Part shown: piece by piece, positions 42,708 to 52,053 of the stretch
Layout of the letters: the number at the start of each line of letters is the position of its first letter
Numbering within the stretch: position 1 is the stretch's first letter
Source: SIG587 sp045531585
Lineage (GTDB): Bacteria; Bacillota; Clostridia; Oscillospirales; Acutalibacteraceae
NCBI GenBank assembly: GCA_045531585.1
Contig: JAZSEH010000022.1
Span: 43,764-107,763, forward strand
Direction: 5' to 3'
Length of the DNA stretch: 64,000 nt
The notes under the pieces: model-generated
The model's database searches: none
The model's input: the letters and a program-made list of their open reading frames with translations, nothing else
Told to the model about the DNA's origin: nothing
Program-made: the position numbers and the translations under genes

Positions 42708-43227
42708 TGCCGTTACCCGTAACCGACGTGCCGTTACCTTAACGTTACAGTCGGTTTGTCTTTTTTTGTTTGCAATTTTGCATTACAGTAATCTTGTACC
42801 CCTTAAAATTTTCAATGCGAACCCCATACCTGCAATACCCTTTATTGTGGTGGTAATGCTTTATTCGGGTATTTGGCGCGGGGTGGTTATGGCACTTTTA
42901 TACGGTATGTTTATGGATACCGTGGCCGCAGGTACGATATGCTTTAACACCCTTGCTTTGCCGCTTTTGGTACTTGTTTGCGGACTGCTTATTACCTATT
43001 ATTTTAACCGCAATATTTCGGCAACGCTGGTGCTGGGCGCAATATCCGCATTTGGATATTTTGTTCTTAAATGGTTGTTTTTATTTTTAATACCCGGTGT
43101 GCCCGGACAATCGTTTTATCTGTTTTCCTTTGCACTGCCCTCTGCCCTATACACCACGGCATTTATTATTCCTTTTTACTATATTGGTAAATTTCTTGAG
43201 AAACGCGGAGAGGCAAAACGTCCGTAA
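42700..43227 (+). CDS. mreD: Rod shape-determining protein MreD
   Basis: A 175-aa integral membrane protein with about five hydrophobic helices, as expected for MreD, the membrane partner of MreC. YSGIWRGVVMALLYGMFMD matches the conserved central segment. The ATG at 42700 lies inside mreC and follows GAGGTGG, so translation is coupled. A TTG one codon upstream is possible but less likely. MreD is poorly conserved, so position between mreC and pbp2 contributes much of the support. Confidence 0.88.
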   Translation: MIDAVTRNRRAVTLTLQSVCLFLFAILHYSNLVPLKIFNANPIPAIPFIVVVMLYSGIWRGVVMALLYGMFMDTVAAGTICFNTLALPLLVLVCGLLITYYFNRNISATLVLGAISAFGYFVLKWLFLFLIPGVPGQSFYLFSFALPSALYTTAFIIPFYYIGKFLEKRGEAKRP

Positions 43228-43261
43228 ATTTATTAAATAATTTCCTTTGGAGGTGAGTTAA

Positions 43262-45253
43262 ATGGCATTTACAAGAAAAAAGCAGACACGCCTTACCGTG
43301 CTTTCGGTTGTGGCCGCAATAATTGCTCTGCTTTACGTTGTGCGCATTTGCTCCCTTCAAATAGTTAACGCGGATACCTACACCGCTCAGGGTGAGGGTA
43401 TATCCACCATAGTTTCAAAAATTAAAGCCCCACGCGGTGAAATACTTGACTGCTACGGCAGACAGATAGCCGTAAACCGTGACGGCTACAACGTTGTTTT
43501 TAACAGCGCAAATATACGCCGCTCGGAGCTTAACGATACTATTTTGCGCCTTATAAGCATCTTTCAGGATAAGGGTGCCAAATGGGAGGACAAGCTCCCC
43601 GTATCAGCAGGCGAGCCCTTTGCCTACACAGGGGACGAAACCGCAAAAAAACAGCTTATAAAGCTTCTTAATCTGGCAGATTATGCAACGGCGGAAAACT
43701 GCTTTGTGCAGATGGTAAAGCGCTATAGCCTTGAAAACTATTCACACTCCCAGCAGCGCCTTATTATGGGTGTTCGCTATTCAATGGAGGTAACCGATTT
43801 TTCGGTTACCAATCCTTATATTTTTGCTGAGGATATTTCTGCCGAGCTTATGCGCGTTGTAAGCGAATATAACTTTATTTTAAACGGTGTAACGGTGGAT
43901 ATAACTCCCTTCAGGGAATACGTTGACACCACCCTTGCCCCTAACATTATAGGTGAGCTTGGCCCCATATACGCTGAAGAATGGGAAGAGCTTAAAGAGA
44001 AGGGCTACTCCTATAATGATAAGGTAGGAAAAAGCGGTATTGAGGCCTATGCTGAAGAGGACCTTAGAGGAACCGACGGTGAGATAACCTATAAAATAGA
44101 CTCCAAGGGTACTATACTTAAAACTCAGGTCACCAAGGAGCCTGTTTCGGGTAAAACCATTATGCTTACCCTTGATAAAACCATTCAGCGCACCGCACAG
44201 GATTCCCTTGCAAGCGTTGTAAAAAAAGCTCAGAGTACAAAAAATCAAAAAGGCAGCAGAATGGTTGGCGGTGCCGCCGTTGCCGTTAGAATTGATACTA
44301 ACGAGGTTATAGTATCGGCCAACTACCCCTCCTTTGATATGTCCACCTATCACGAAATATACGATAAGCTGGCAAATGACCCTGCCAAGCCCCTTACCGA
44401 CCGTGCCTTTAACGGCATATACCCTATAGGCTCCACCATTAAGCCTGCAGTTGCCATTGCAGCACTTGAAAACGGTCTTGTTACCAGCAGTGAAAGCATT
44501 TACTGCAAGCACACCTATACCTTTTTCTCCGATTACCGACCAAACTGTATGGGCTGGCACGGAAGTACAGCCCTTACCAAGGCTCTTTCCAGGTCCTGTA
44601 ACTATTATTTCTTTGAGCTTGGCAAGCGCATAGGAATAATAAAGCTTACCGATTACTTCAAGCAATTTGGTCTTGGTGTTAACCCCGGTACCGAGGTTTC
44701 TGCCTCGGCGGGACTGCTTGTGGAGCCCACCACCGACAGTATGGGCGGTGACACCCTGCAAGCAGCTATAGGACAGATGAATGCATTTACCCCCCTACAG
44801 CTTGCAAGCTATACCGCCACCCTTGCAAACGGCGGAACAAGGCGTCAAGCTTCCCTAATATCCAAAACCGTTTCCTACGATTTAAGTGAAACCTATTTTG
44901 AAAACACCGGTAAAGTTCTGAATAAGATAAAAATATCCGATAAAAATCTTGCCGACGTTAAGGTTGGTATGCTTTCGGTTACCACCGACGGTACGGGAAG
45001 CGGCGTTTTCGGTAACTATCCCCTGAAGGTTGGCGGTAAAACCGGCACCTCACAGACCACCTCGGGTGCGGACCACTGCGTATTCATTGCCTTTGCCCCC
45101 TATGACAACCCCGAAATAGCCATTGCCGTTGTTCTGGAGCACGGTGAGGTAAGCTCCTACGCCGCAACCGTTGCTAAATCCATTATGGATGCATACTTTT
45201 TTGCTGATGAGACCGATAAAACCTATCAAAAGCCCTACGTTGTGTTAGAATAA
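43262..45253 (+). CDS. mrdA: Penicillin-binding protein 2 (elongation transpeptidase)
   Basis: A 663-aa class B PBP, the transpeptidase of the elongation complex. A cytoplasmic tail and one transmembrane helix (residues 12-32) precede the pedestal domain with APRGEILDCYGRQIAVNRDG. The catalytic SxxK is STIK near residue 391 (IYPIGSTIKPAVAIAAL), SxN is SCN near 445, and KTG is GGKTGTSQT near 592. It follows mreBCD as in many bacteria. A role in elongation is inferred from that context. AGGTGAG at 43251-43257 gives the start. Confidence 0.93.
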   Translation: MAFTRKKQTRLTVLSVVAAIIALLYVVRICSLQIVNADTYTAQGEGISTIVSKIKAPRGEILDCYGRQIAVNRDGYNVVFNSANIRRSELNDTILRLISIFQDKGAKWEDKLPVSAGEPFAYTGDETAKKQLIKLLNLADYATAENCFVQMVKRYSLENYSHSQQRLIMGVRYSMEVTDFSVTNPYIFAEDISAELMRVVSEYNFILNGVTVDITPFREYVDTTLAPNIIGELGPIYAEEWEELKEKGYSYNDKVGKSGIEAYAEEDLRGTDGEITYKIDSKGTILKTQVTKEPVSGKTIMLTLDKTIQRTAQDSLASVVKKAQSTKNQKGSRMVGGAAVAVRIDTNEVIVSANYPSFDMSTYHEIYDKLANDPAKPLTDRAFNGIYPIGSTIKPAVAIAALENGLVTSSESIYCKHTYTFFSDYRPNCMGWHGSTALTKALSRSCNYYFFELGKRIGIIKLTDYFKQFGLGVNPGTEVSASAGLLVEPTTDSMGGDTLQAAIGQMNAFTPLQLASYTATLANGGTRRQASLISKTVSYDLSETYFENTGKVLNKIKISDKNLADVKVGMLSVTTDGTGSGVFGNYPLKVGGKTGTSQTTSGADHCVFIAFAPYDNPEIAIAVVLEHGEVSSYAATVAKSIMDAYFFADETDKTYQKPYVVLE

Positions 45254-45256
45254 ATC

Positions 45257-45285
45257 TTGACTCAATTACAACTTTATGTTAAAAT
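45257..45285 (+). promoter_or_regulatory. Promoter of the minD-like gene
   Basis: TTGACT at 45257-45262, a 17-bp spacer and TAAAAT at 45280-45285, 37 bp before the ATG. It shows that the MinD-like ATPase can be transcribed apart from the mre genes. Confidence 0.65.
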
Positions 45286-45322
45286 TCAGTTAGATATATA
45301 ATAAATTAGGAGTAACGGTTTT

Positions 45323-46054
45323 ATGGGTAAAATTTATACCGTAACCTCAGGCAAGGGCGGTGTTGGTAAATCCACCTTCAGCGCAGGTATCTCCTGTGCC
45401 TTTGCCGGAGAGGGTAAAAGCGTACTGCTTGTTGATATGGACGCAGGACTCAGGTGCCTTGACCTTATTCTTGGGGTAAGTGCCTCCCTTGTATTTGATA
45501 TAAGCGACGTACTGCTTGGCAAGCCCCTTGAGGAGGCGGTTTGCCCCGTACCTGAGTTTAAAAAATTAGACCTTCTTGCCGCCCCCCAAAGGGAGGGTAT
45601 GATAGATACCTTTTCCTTTGCAGGCTTTGCCGCGGAGGTTGCAGAAATTTATGACGTTGTTGTTTTTGATTTCCCTGCAGGAATTGATTTTGAGCTTTGC
45701 ACTGCCTGTCCTAAGGATACCACCCACCTTGTGGTAGTAACACCCGACGTGGTATGCATCAGGGATGCGGCAGAGGTTTGCGAAAGACTCACTTCCTTTT
45801 CCGATAAGGTGCGAATGGTGCTTAACAGGTTTGATATTTCGTTTATTAAAAGCGGAATATACAAAAACGTGGATGAGGCTATTGACCGCACGGGAATTCA
45901 ACTTATAGGTATTGTTCCCTACTCAAATGAGCTTATTATTGCCGCCGCAAAGGGTAAGCCTGCTAAAAGAGGAAGGGCTGTAAAGGCCTTTAAGCGCATT
46001 ACAAAACGCTTGGCGGGAGAAAACGTTCGCCTGCCCAAACCTAAGAAAATATAG
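45323..46054 (+). CDS. minD: MinD/ParA family P-loop ATPase
   Basis: A 243-aa deviant Walker A ATPase of the MinD group. TVTSGKGGVGKSTFSAGIS (residues 6-24) is the ATP loop with the signature Lys11. VLLVDMDAGLRCLDLILGV is the switch I region, VVFDFPAGIDF replaces the usual DxPAG switch II, and VTPDVVCIRDAAEVCERL is a MinD hallmark. The Lys/Arg-rich C-terminal end (KAFKRITKRLAGENV) could form a membrane-targeting helix as in MinD. MinD places the division septum together with MinC, but no minC is present here. A division or nucleoid-related role is likely; the name is provisional. Confidence 0.82.
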   Translation: MGKIYTVTSGKGGVGKSTFSAGISCAFAGEGKSVLLVDMDAGLRCLDLILGVSASLVFDISDVLLGKPLEEAVCPVPEFKKLDLLAAPQREGMIDTFSFAGFAAEVAEIYDVVVFDFPAGIDFELCTACPKDTTHLVVVTPDVVCIRDAAEVCERLTSFSDKVRMVLNRFDISFIKSGIYKNVDEAIDRTGIQLIGIVPYSNELIIAAAKGKPAKRGRAVKAFKRITKRLAGENVRLPKPKKI

Positions 46055-46078
46055 ACCTTATTTAGGGTCTTGTTTAAT
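46053..46078 (+). terminator. Weak hairpin after the minD-like gene
   Basis: AGACCTT and AGGGTCT form a 7-bp stem (46053-46070, one G-U) overlapping the stop codon, followed by TGTTTAATTTT. It may terminate part of the transcripts before mgsA. Confidence 0.4.
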
Positions 46079-46101
46079 TTTCCAAAAAGGATGATGAAAA
46101 A

Positions 46102-46500
46102 ATGAACATTGCTTTAGTTGCAGATGATGCCAAAAAGGAGCTTATGGTGCAGTTTTGTATTGCATACTGCGGTATTTTAAGCAGACATACTCTGCTTGCC
46201 ACAGGAACCACCGGCAAAACCGTTTCCGAAGCTACAGGGCTTAATATAATACGCTTTTTAGGCGGCTCACAGGGCGGCTCACAGCAGATAGCCGCCAGAA
46301 TTGGTTGTGACGAGATTGATCTTGTGCTCTTTTTCCGCGATCCCATCAGCTCCAAGGAAGAGGCTGATGACCAGGTAATGCTACGCCTTTGCGATGTTCA
46401 TAACATTCCCGTGGCAACCAACATTGCCACCGCCGAAATGCTTATTCACGGACTTGAGCGTGGAGACCTTGATTGGCGCGATATTGTTCGCAAGGGCTAA
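46102..46500 (+). CDS. mgsA: Methylglyoxal synthase
   Basis: A 132-aa enzyme converting dihydroxyacetone phosphate to methylglyoxal and phosphate, a bypass of lower glycolysis under phosphate limitation. NIALVADDAKKELM at the N terminus, LLATGTTGKTVSEATGL with the phosphate-binding residues, GGSQGGSQQIAARI and DLVLFFRDPIS with a catalytic Asp are all present, and NIPVATNIATAEMLI closes the fold. The length is normal for Gram-positive MgsA. It follows minD in several Clostridia, and the pairing is kept here. The product could feed FucO-type reductases such as the one at 25489. Confidence 0.96.
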   Translation: MNIALVADDAKKELMVQFCIAYCGILSRHTLLATGTTGKTVSEATGLNIIRFLGGSQGGSQQIAARIGCDEIDLVLFFRDPISSKEEADDQVMLRLCDVHNIPVATNIATAEMLIHGLERGDLDWRDIVRKG

Positions 46501-46522
46501 TTTACTTAAGAAATAATACACC

Positions 46523-46554
46523 GTCCGACTCTTCTCGGGGAGTCGGACAGTTTT
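46523..46554 (+). terminator. Terminator after mgsA
   Basis: Perfect 9-bp arms GTCCGACTC (46523-46531) and GAGTCGGAC (46540-46548), followed by AGTTTT. It separates mgsA from hisS. Confidence 0.75.
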
Positions 46555-46596
46555 AGTGTAAAAAGACTTTAAGTTATGTTTTGGAGAGGATATTAA

Positions 46597-47904
46597 ATGG
46601 CAGAGATAAACCGTGCCGTTAAGGGCACCTGCGACCTGTTACCTGAGGATAGCTACAGATGGCAGTTTGTTGAAAAATATATGCTGGACACCGCAAGGCT
46701 TTACGGCTTTAAGGAGATTCGCGTACCTGTTTTTGAGCATACTGAGGTTTTTAAACGTAGCGTAGGCGACACTACCGACGTTGTTCAAAAAGAAATGTAC
46801 ACCTTTGACGATAAGGGTGGCAGAAGCATAACCCTTCGTCCCGAGCTTACCGCAGGTGTTGTGCGCAGTGCCATTGAAAACGGTCTTGTAAACGGTGCTT
46901 TACCCCTTAAGGTCTGCTATATAGGCGGCTGTTACCGTTATGAAAAGCCTCAAGCAGGCAGACTTAGAGAATTCCACCAGTTTGGTATTGAGTGCTTTGG
47001 TGCGGCTGAGCCGGGTGCCGATGCCGAGGTTATTGCCCTCGGCAAAAGCGTGCTTGACGGTCTTGGTATTAAAAATCTTTCCCTGCAGATAAACTCCATA
47101 GGCTGTCCCACCTGCCGTGCTAAGTATCACGAGGCGTTAAAGGCATACTTTGCAGAGAGGAAGGACGAGCTTTGTGAGACCTGCAAGGACAGGCTTGAGC
47201 GCAATCCTATGAGAATTCTTGACTGCAAATCTCCCATATGCGGTGAAATTGCCAAGGATGCCCCTGTTATGATAGATTACCTCTGCGATGATTGCAATGA
47301 GCATTTTGAAGGAGTTAAAAAACACCTTAGTGCGATGGGTATTGAGTATAACGTAGACCCACATATTGTACGCGGTCTTGATTACTACACCAGAACGGTA
47401 TTTGAATTTGTTTCCAATGATATTGGCGCTCAGGGCACAGTATGCGGCGGTGGCCGATACGACGGGCTTGTTTCCCAGATGGGCGGTCCCGTGCTTCCCG
47501 CTTTAGGCTTTGGTATGGGTATTGAACGCCTTATGCTTGTGCTTGAAAATCAGGGTGTGAACCTTCCCAAGCCCGAAAGCTGTGATTTATTTATTGCCGC
47601 AATGGGTGCCGATGCCGCGGTTCTGGCAAGCGGACTTTGTGCAAAACTGCGTGCAGAGGGCTTTGCCGCTCAGTGCGAGATAAGCGGCCGTGGCGTTAAG
47701 GCCCAGATGCGCTACGCCAACAAGCTTGGTGCCGCCTTTACAATGGTGCTTGGTGACGATGAGCTTAAAAACGGCAAGGCAACCCTTAAGAATATGGAAA
47801 GCGGAGAGGGCAAGGAAATTGACCTTGAAAAAATTGTTGATGAGCTTTACTCTGCCACACAGGAGCGAGCCGTTAACTCCCTTACGAATGCTATTACAGA
47901 ATAG
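46597..47904 (+). CDS. hisS: Histidyl-tRNA synthetase
   Basis: A 435-aa class II synthetase. Motif 1 lies near FKEIRVPVFEHTEVF, motif 2 is YRYEKPQAGRLREFHQFGIE (in part), and the His-specific boxes are GLDYYTRTVFEF (His A) and GGGRYDGL. Motif 3 is GFGMGIERLM. A C-terminal anticodon-binding domain begins near residue 330. The start follows GGAGAGG. It is paired with aspS, 11 bp downstream, as in most Bacillota. No T-box leader fits in the 42-bp gap after the terminator. Confidence 0.97.
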   Translation: MAEINRAVKGTCDLLPEDSYRWQFVEKYMLDTARLYGFKEIRVPVFEHTEVFKRSVGDTTDVVQKEMYTFDDKGGRSITLRPELTAGVVRSAIENGLVNGALPLKVCYIGGCYRYEKPQAGRLREFHQFGIECFGAAEPGADAEVIALGKSVLDGLGIKNLSLQINSIGCPTCRAKYHEALKAYFAERKDELCETCKDRLERNPMRILDCKSPICGEIAKDAPVMIDYLCDDCNEHFEGVKKHLSAMGIEYNVDPHIVRGLDYYTRTVFEFVSNDIGAQGTVCGGGRYDGLVSQMGGPVLPALGFGMGIERLMLVLENQGVNLPKPESCDLFIAAMGADAAVLASGLCAKLRAEGFAAQCEISGRGVKAQMRYANKLGAAFTMVLGDDELKNGKATLKNMESGEGKEIDLEKIVDELYSATQERAVNSLTNAITE

Positions 47905-47915
47905 AGGTTTTAAAT

Positions 47916-49700
47916 ATGAAACTTGATAAAATGGGCGAGCTTCGCCGAAGCGCATATTGTGGTACCCTCCGCCGCGAGGATGAGGGTAAAACCGTTACCG
48001 TTGCAGGCTGGGTACAGCGTCAGCGTGACCTTGGCGCTCTTATATTCATTGATTTAAGGGACCGCACGGGTATTGTTCAGCTTGCCTTTGACGATGCCAC
48101 CGACAGAGAGGTTTTTAATAAGGCCTTTGAAATCCGCAGTGAATTTGTGGTTATGGCAAAGGGTACCGTAAGGGTGCGCTCCTCCATAAACAAGGAGATA
48201 CCCACAGGTGAAATTGAGATTGCCGTTGATACCCTTAACGTATTGGGCGTTAGTGCCACTCCTCCCTTTGAAATTCTTACCGACACAAACGCTAACGAGG
48301 AGCTTCGCCTTAAATACCGTTACCTTGACCTGCGCCGTGCAAATCTGCAGAACAATATTCTCACCCGTCACCGCATTGCCAAGGTTACCCGTGATTATTT
48401 TGACGAGAACGGCTTTATTGAAATAGAAACACCTACCCTTATAAAATCCACCCCCGAGGGCGCAAGAGACTATCTTGTTCCCTCCCGTGTGCATCCAGGT
48501 AACTTCTTTGCTCTGCCTCAGTCACCCCAGATGTATAAGCAGCTGCTTATGCTTTCAGGCTTTGACCGTTATATGCAGATTGCCCGTTGCTACCGTGACG
48601 AGGACCTGCGTGCCGACCGTCAGCCTGAATTTACTCAGGTAGACCTTGAGATGTCCTTTGTGGACGTTGAGGACGTGCTTGCCATTGGCGAGGGCTACGT
48701 TAAGCGCCTGTTTAAGGACGTGCTGGATATTGATATTCCCACTCCCCTGCCCCGTATGACCTATACCGAGGCTATGAACAGCTACGGCTCCGACAAGCCT
48801 GATACCCGCTTTGGTATGAAGATAACCGATATTTCGGATATTGTGGAAAATTGCGGTTTCTCGGTTTTTGCCGATACCGTTAAAAACGGCGGCACCGTAA
48901 GGGCTATAAATGCCGAAAATGCCGCAGGCGTTCTTACCCGTAAGGAGATAGACAAGCTTACCGAGCAGGTGCGCGGTATTGGTGCAAAGGGTCTTGCCTT
49001 TATCCGTTGGGCAGAGGAGGTACCTAACTGCTCCTTTGCCAAGTTTATGAGCGAGGACGAAATGAGCGCCATTCTTTCCCGTATGGGTGCAAAGCAGGGT
49101 GACGTTATTCTTATAATTGCCGACAAGGCAAAGGTTACCTTACCCGTGCTTGGCGCACTCCGCCTCACCGTTGCAAAGAAGCTGGATATTATTCCCAATA
49201 CCTTTAATTTCCTTTGGATAACCGAGTTCCCCTTCTTTGAATACAATGATGAGACAGGAAACTGGGATGCCATGCATCACCCCTTCACCTCTCCTTTGGA
49301 CGAATGTATTCAGTACCTTGACTCTAATCCCGAAAAGGTATTTGCCAAGGCCTACGACCTTGTACTTAACGGAATTGAGCTTTCTTCAGGCTCTATCCGT
49401 ATTACCGACCCTGAGCTTCAGGGTAAGATGTTCAGCGCTTTAGGTCTCTCTGAAGAAGAGGCACACGAGAAGTTCGGATTCTTAACCGATGCCTTCCGTT
49501 TTGGCGCACCGCCCCACGGTGGTATGGGTATTGGCCTTGACCGAATTACAATGCTTATGTGCGGCTGTGATACCCTGCGTGACGTTATTGCCTTCCCCAA
49601 GGTATCAAATTCAGGCGAGCTTATGAGCGGTGCCCCCGGCCCCGTTGATACCGCCCAGCTTAACGACCTTTCCATTGCAATAATGAAAAAGGAAGATTAG
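47916..49700 (+). CDS. aspS: Aspartyl-tRNA synthetase
   Basis: A 594-aa bacterial-type class II synthetase. The N-terminal OB-fold anticodon domain holds VAGWVQRQRDLGALIFIDLR (in part). Motif 1 precedes FIEIETPTLIKSTPEGARDY, motif 2 is RYMQIARCYRDEDLRADRQP followed by EFTQVDLEMSF, and motif 3 is GMGIGLDRITMLM. The bacterial GAD insertion fills roughly residues 290-420. The ATG at 47916 follows GAGG. It ends the hisS-aspS pair at a terminator. Whether it is discriminating for Asn tRNA cannot be judged. Confidence 0.97.
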   Translation: MKLDKMGELRRSAYCGTLRREDEGKTVTVAGWVQRQRDLGALIFIDLRDRTGIVQLAFDDATDREVFNKAFEIRSEFVVMAKGTVRVRSSINKEIPTGEIEIAVDTLNVLGVSATPPFEILTDTNANEELRLKYRYLDLRRANLQNNILTRHRIAKVTRDYFDENGFIEIETPTLIKSTPEGARDYLVPSRVHPGNFFALPQSPQMYKQLLMLSGFDRYMQIARCYRDEDLRADRQPEFTQVDLEMSFVDVEDVLAIGEGYVKRLFKDVLDIDIPTPLPRMTYTEAMNSYGSDKPDTRFGMKITDISDIVENCGFSVFADTVKNGGTVRAINAENAAGVLTRKEIDKLTEQVRGIGAKGLAFIRWAEEVPNCSFAKFMSEDEMSAILSRMGAKQGDVILIIADKAKVTLPVLGALRLTVAKKLDIIPNTFNFLWITEFPFFEYNDETGNWDAMHHPFTSPLDECIQYLDSNPEKVFAKAYDLVLNGIELSSGSIRITDPELQGKMFSALGLSEEEAHEKFGFLTDAFRFGAPPHGGMGIGLDRITMLMCGCDTLRDVIAFPKVSNSGELMSGAPGPVDTAQLNDLSIAIMKKED

Positions 49701-49704
49701 TTTT

Positions 49705-49732
49705 AAGCACTCCTTTCGGAGTGCTTTTTTAT
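49705..49732 (+). terminator. Terminator of hisS-aspS
   Basis: AAGCACTCC (49705-49713) pairs with GGAGTGCTT (49718-49726) around TTTC, with a T6 run to about 49730. Confidence 0.85.
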
Positions 49733-49761
49733 TGACAGTAGGACCTTTTTTATGATAAAAT
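49732..49761 (+). promoter_or_regulatory. Promoter of the 737-aa lipoprotein gene
   Basis: A perfect TTGACA at 49732-49737, an 18-bp spacer and TAAAAT at 49756-49761, 18 bp before the ATG. It starts right at the end of the aspS terminator. Confidence 0.65.
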
Positions 49762-49779
49762 TTTCTTGAGGTGATACCT

Positions 49780-51993
49780 ATGAAAAAATTACTTGCCATT
49801 TTACTTTGTTTACTGCTTGTCTGCTCTGTTTTTGCAGGCTGTGATGCAGGAGGAAAGGGAAACCGCACAGGAACCGAAATCGCTAAGCTTATGCTTGCTA
49901 ACTCCCGCCTTGACGAATCCCTGCTTACAGGCGGCTCGGATATTGATAGCTTTGCCGAAGTGAAGGCACAGCCCCTTAGCGCCTTTGTGCCACAAAGGGA
50001 TTCCTTTACAACCCTTGCGGCCACAAAATCGGGTGACAAAATATCCTGGAGTGATTTTAGTGGCGAAGCCAACACCTACGAATTCTTTGAAAGCTATATT
50101 GCAAATATTGAAAGCATGGCCCAGCGCGGCGCAAGGCTCATTGAAAGCTTTAAAAAGGATTATAATATTACCGATTATTGGGTAAAAAACGGTGATGAAA
50201 AATACCTGTTTCAGGTAAATTCCAATGAGGAAATCCTTTACACGAAGTATGCTTACGGCTTTTTTATATGCAAGCGCTACACCAATGCAAATGCACAGGA
50301 CGTTTACGAGATGTTTGTGCGTGAGGCGGCCTCCGATATTTCGGTTGACCATTACACCCGTATGCTGTATATTCCCGATGTTCGTTATGAGTATTCCTAT
50401 GAACAGCCCGCTGTGAAGGATAACGTTTACATTGTTGCGGAGAAGCAGCGCGGCTACTGGAATATGTTCTACGTTACGGATATTGAAGGTGAGGGTGCAA
50501 ACTTTTCAAACCTTGTTACCACAAGCGGTATAGCCTTTGACTACTCCAACAGGGTAAACGCCACGCCCACAGAAGGTCAGATTCCCCTTATCCGTTTCAG
50601 CACTGCCGATTTAAAAAATGATATTATAACCTTTTCGGAGGATACCATAACACTGCACTTAGCCGCCTTTAACGGTGTTTCTGCCGTTACCATTCCTGAG
50701 AGCAAAAGTGAGTTTATTGAGGGCAACGGCGGCGGTTACGTAGCTACTGTTGCTGAGGGTTCAATAGTTACCACCTCGGGCAAGACCATTGCTCCAAAGG
50801 ATACCTTTGCGGGTGGCACTGTAACCTTTAGCGGAGCATTAGCCGATGAAAAAAGGCTGGAGGAGGAAGGAACAAAAACCTTTGCCTATGCTGATTTTAA
50901 GGTTCAAGGCGAAACCGTTACACAGCGTTTTGCCAACCTGAAAGCCGCCCTTAGCGAAATGGGGCTTTCAAGTAAATACAGCATTGACAACGTTGCCGCA
51001 AACGTCCCCTATGCCGAGGCTATAGGAAATCAGTTTACAAATTACTACGACTGGAACGGCTTTAACCTTTCCACCTATTCAAACGTTAGTTCCTCCATTG
51101 CTGTTGAGGACGGCAAGGCCGCAGCATTTGATGCAATGTTTGATAAGATAAAGGATAACAAATCGGTTGTTTCAACCCCTAAGGGTCTTAGGTTTGAAAA
51201 TTACAGCTTTGCCGCACTTGACTCCTTTACTTCCGGTAACGTAAGCTTTGACGGTAATATTATTACGGTTAAGGATATGTCGGCAATAATTAACGACCTT
51301 ACCCTTTTGGATGTGGGCAAGGAATACACCATAAATCTTGCACTTGCAAGAATAACGGGTACGGGAAATGAGACGCTGTCAAGCACCTATAAAAGCGGAA
51401 ATATCACCCTTTCGGATATAACTCTTTTAAATGATACCGAGGCCGATTACGACCGTGCGGTTATTCTTGAAAAGGTAGGCGGCAGTGCGGTAAAATTTGT
51501 TGCGGATAACAGTTCCTTAAGCCTTAAGGAATCGGCCGAGTTTAAACTGCCAAGCTGTCAAGCCCCGGGTGACTATACTATAGTTGCCTACGCCGCCACT
51601 GCAGACAGCGGAATAAGAATAAGTAGTATGCTTCCCGTTGCCTTTACCTCTGCTCAGGAAACAAGCCTTAGCTCCCCCGGTATTGACGGTAGCTTTTCCC
51701 TTAACGGCGAAAAGGAGCTTGTAGCAAAATATTTGCGAAATCTTGATATATTCCTTGAAAAGAGCGGAAGCTTCACCTATGCTCAGGCTTTAGATGAGCT
51801 TAAAAAGGCCGCCTTTAACTACGGTATGCCCATAGAGGGTGCCGTAATGGAGGTTTATAACACCGCCACCAATTCAGGCTCTCCCGCACAAAGCGGAAAA
51901 AACTACAGCAGCTGTGTGCTAAGGCTTAAATACACCGCTACTGATAAAAGCGGAGCCACGAAACCAAGCTATATTTACCTGACAATTAAGTAA
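49780..51993 (+). CDS. Lipoprotein of unknown function
   Basis: A 737-aa exported protein that I do not recognise. It has a lipobox (VFAGC, Cys21), so it is anchored outside the membrane. No catalytic motif is evident. The first half contains Tyr-rich alpha/beta segments (YEFFESYIANIESMAQ, DVRYEYSYEQ, KQRGYWNMFYVTD). The rest has beta-rich stretches (FSEDTITLHLAAF, GSIVTTSGKTIAP, NVSFDGNIITVKD) that look like repeated Ig-like or beta-sandwich units, with Ala/Ser/Thr/Gly-rich composition. The ATG at 49780 follows TTGAGGTGAT. It converges on the sugar ABC cluster with a shared terminator. It may be a surface accessory of that cluster, but it is separately transcribed. Confidence 0.75.
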   Translation: MKKLLAILLCLLLVCSVFAGCDAGGKGNRTGTEIAKLMLANSRLDESLLTGGSDIDSFAEVKAQPLSAFVPQRDSFTTLAATKSGDKISWSDFSGEANTYEFFESYIANIESMAQRGARLIESFKKDYNITDYWVKNGDEKYLFQVNSNEEILYTKYAYGFFICKRYTNANAQDVYEMFVREAASDISVDHYTRMLYIPDVRYEYSYEQPAVKDNVYIVAEKQRGYWNMFYVTDIEGEGANFSNLVTTSGIAFDYSNRVNATPTEGQIPLIRFSTADLKNDIITFSEDTITLHLAAFNGVSAVTIPESKSEFIEGNGGGYVATVAEGSIVTTSGKTIAPKDTFAGGTVTFSGALADEKRLEEEGTKTFAYADFKVQGETVTQRFANLKAALSEMGLSSKYSIDNVAANVPYAEAIGNQFTNYYDWNGFNLSTYSNVSSSIAVEDGKAAAFDAMFDKIKDNKSVVSTPKGLRFENYSFAALDSFTSGNVSFDGNIITVKDMSAIINDLTLLDVGKEYTINLALARITGTGNETLSSTYKSGNITLSDITLLNDTEADYDRAVILEKVGGSAVKFVADNSSLSLKESAEFKLPSCQAPGDYTIVAYAATADSGIRISSMLPVAFTSAQETSLSSPGIDGSFSLNGEKELVAKYLRNLDIFLEKSGSFTYAQALDELKKAAFNYGMPIEGAVMEVYNTATNSGSPAQSGKNYSSCVLRLKYTATDKSGATKPSYIYLTIK

Positions 51994-52029
51994 CAAAAGG
52001 CACACTCCCGAACGGGAGTGTGCCTTTTG
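51994..52029. terminator. Bidirectional terminator between lipoprotein gene and ABC cluster
   Basis: Perfect 17-bp arms CAAAAGGCACACTCCCG (51994-52010) and CGGGAGTGTGCCTTTTG (52013-52029) with a 2-base loop, symmetric for both convergent transcripts. Confidence 0.85.
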
Positions 52030-52053
52030 TTCTGTACTTGTTTTACCACTTTT

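Noticed and set aside
46501..46596. T-box leader before hisS
   Set aside because: The gap is 96 bp and a simple terminator of mgsA occupies it. There is no room for a T-box, and no T-box sequence element was seen.
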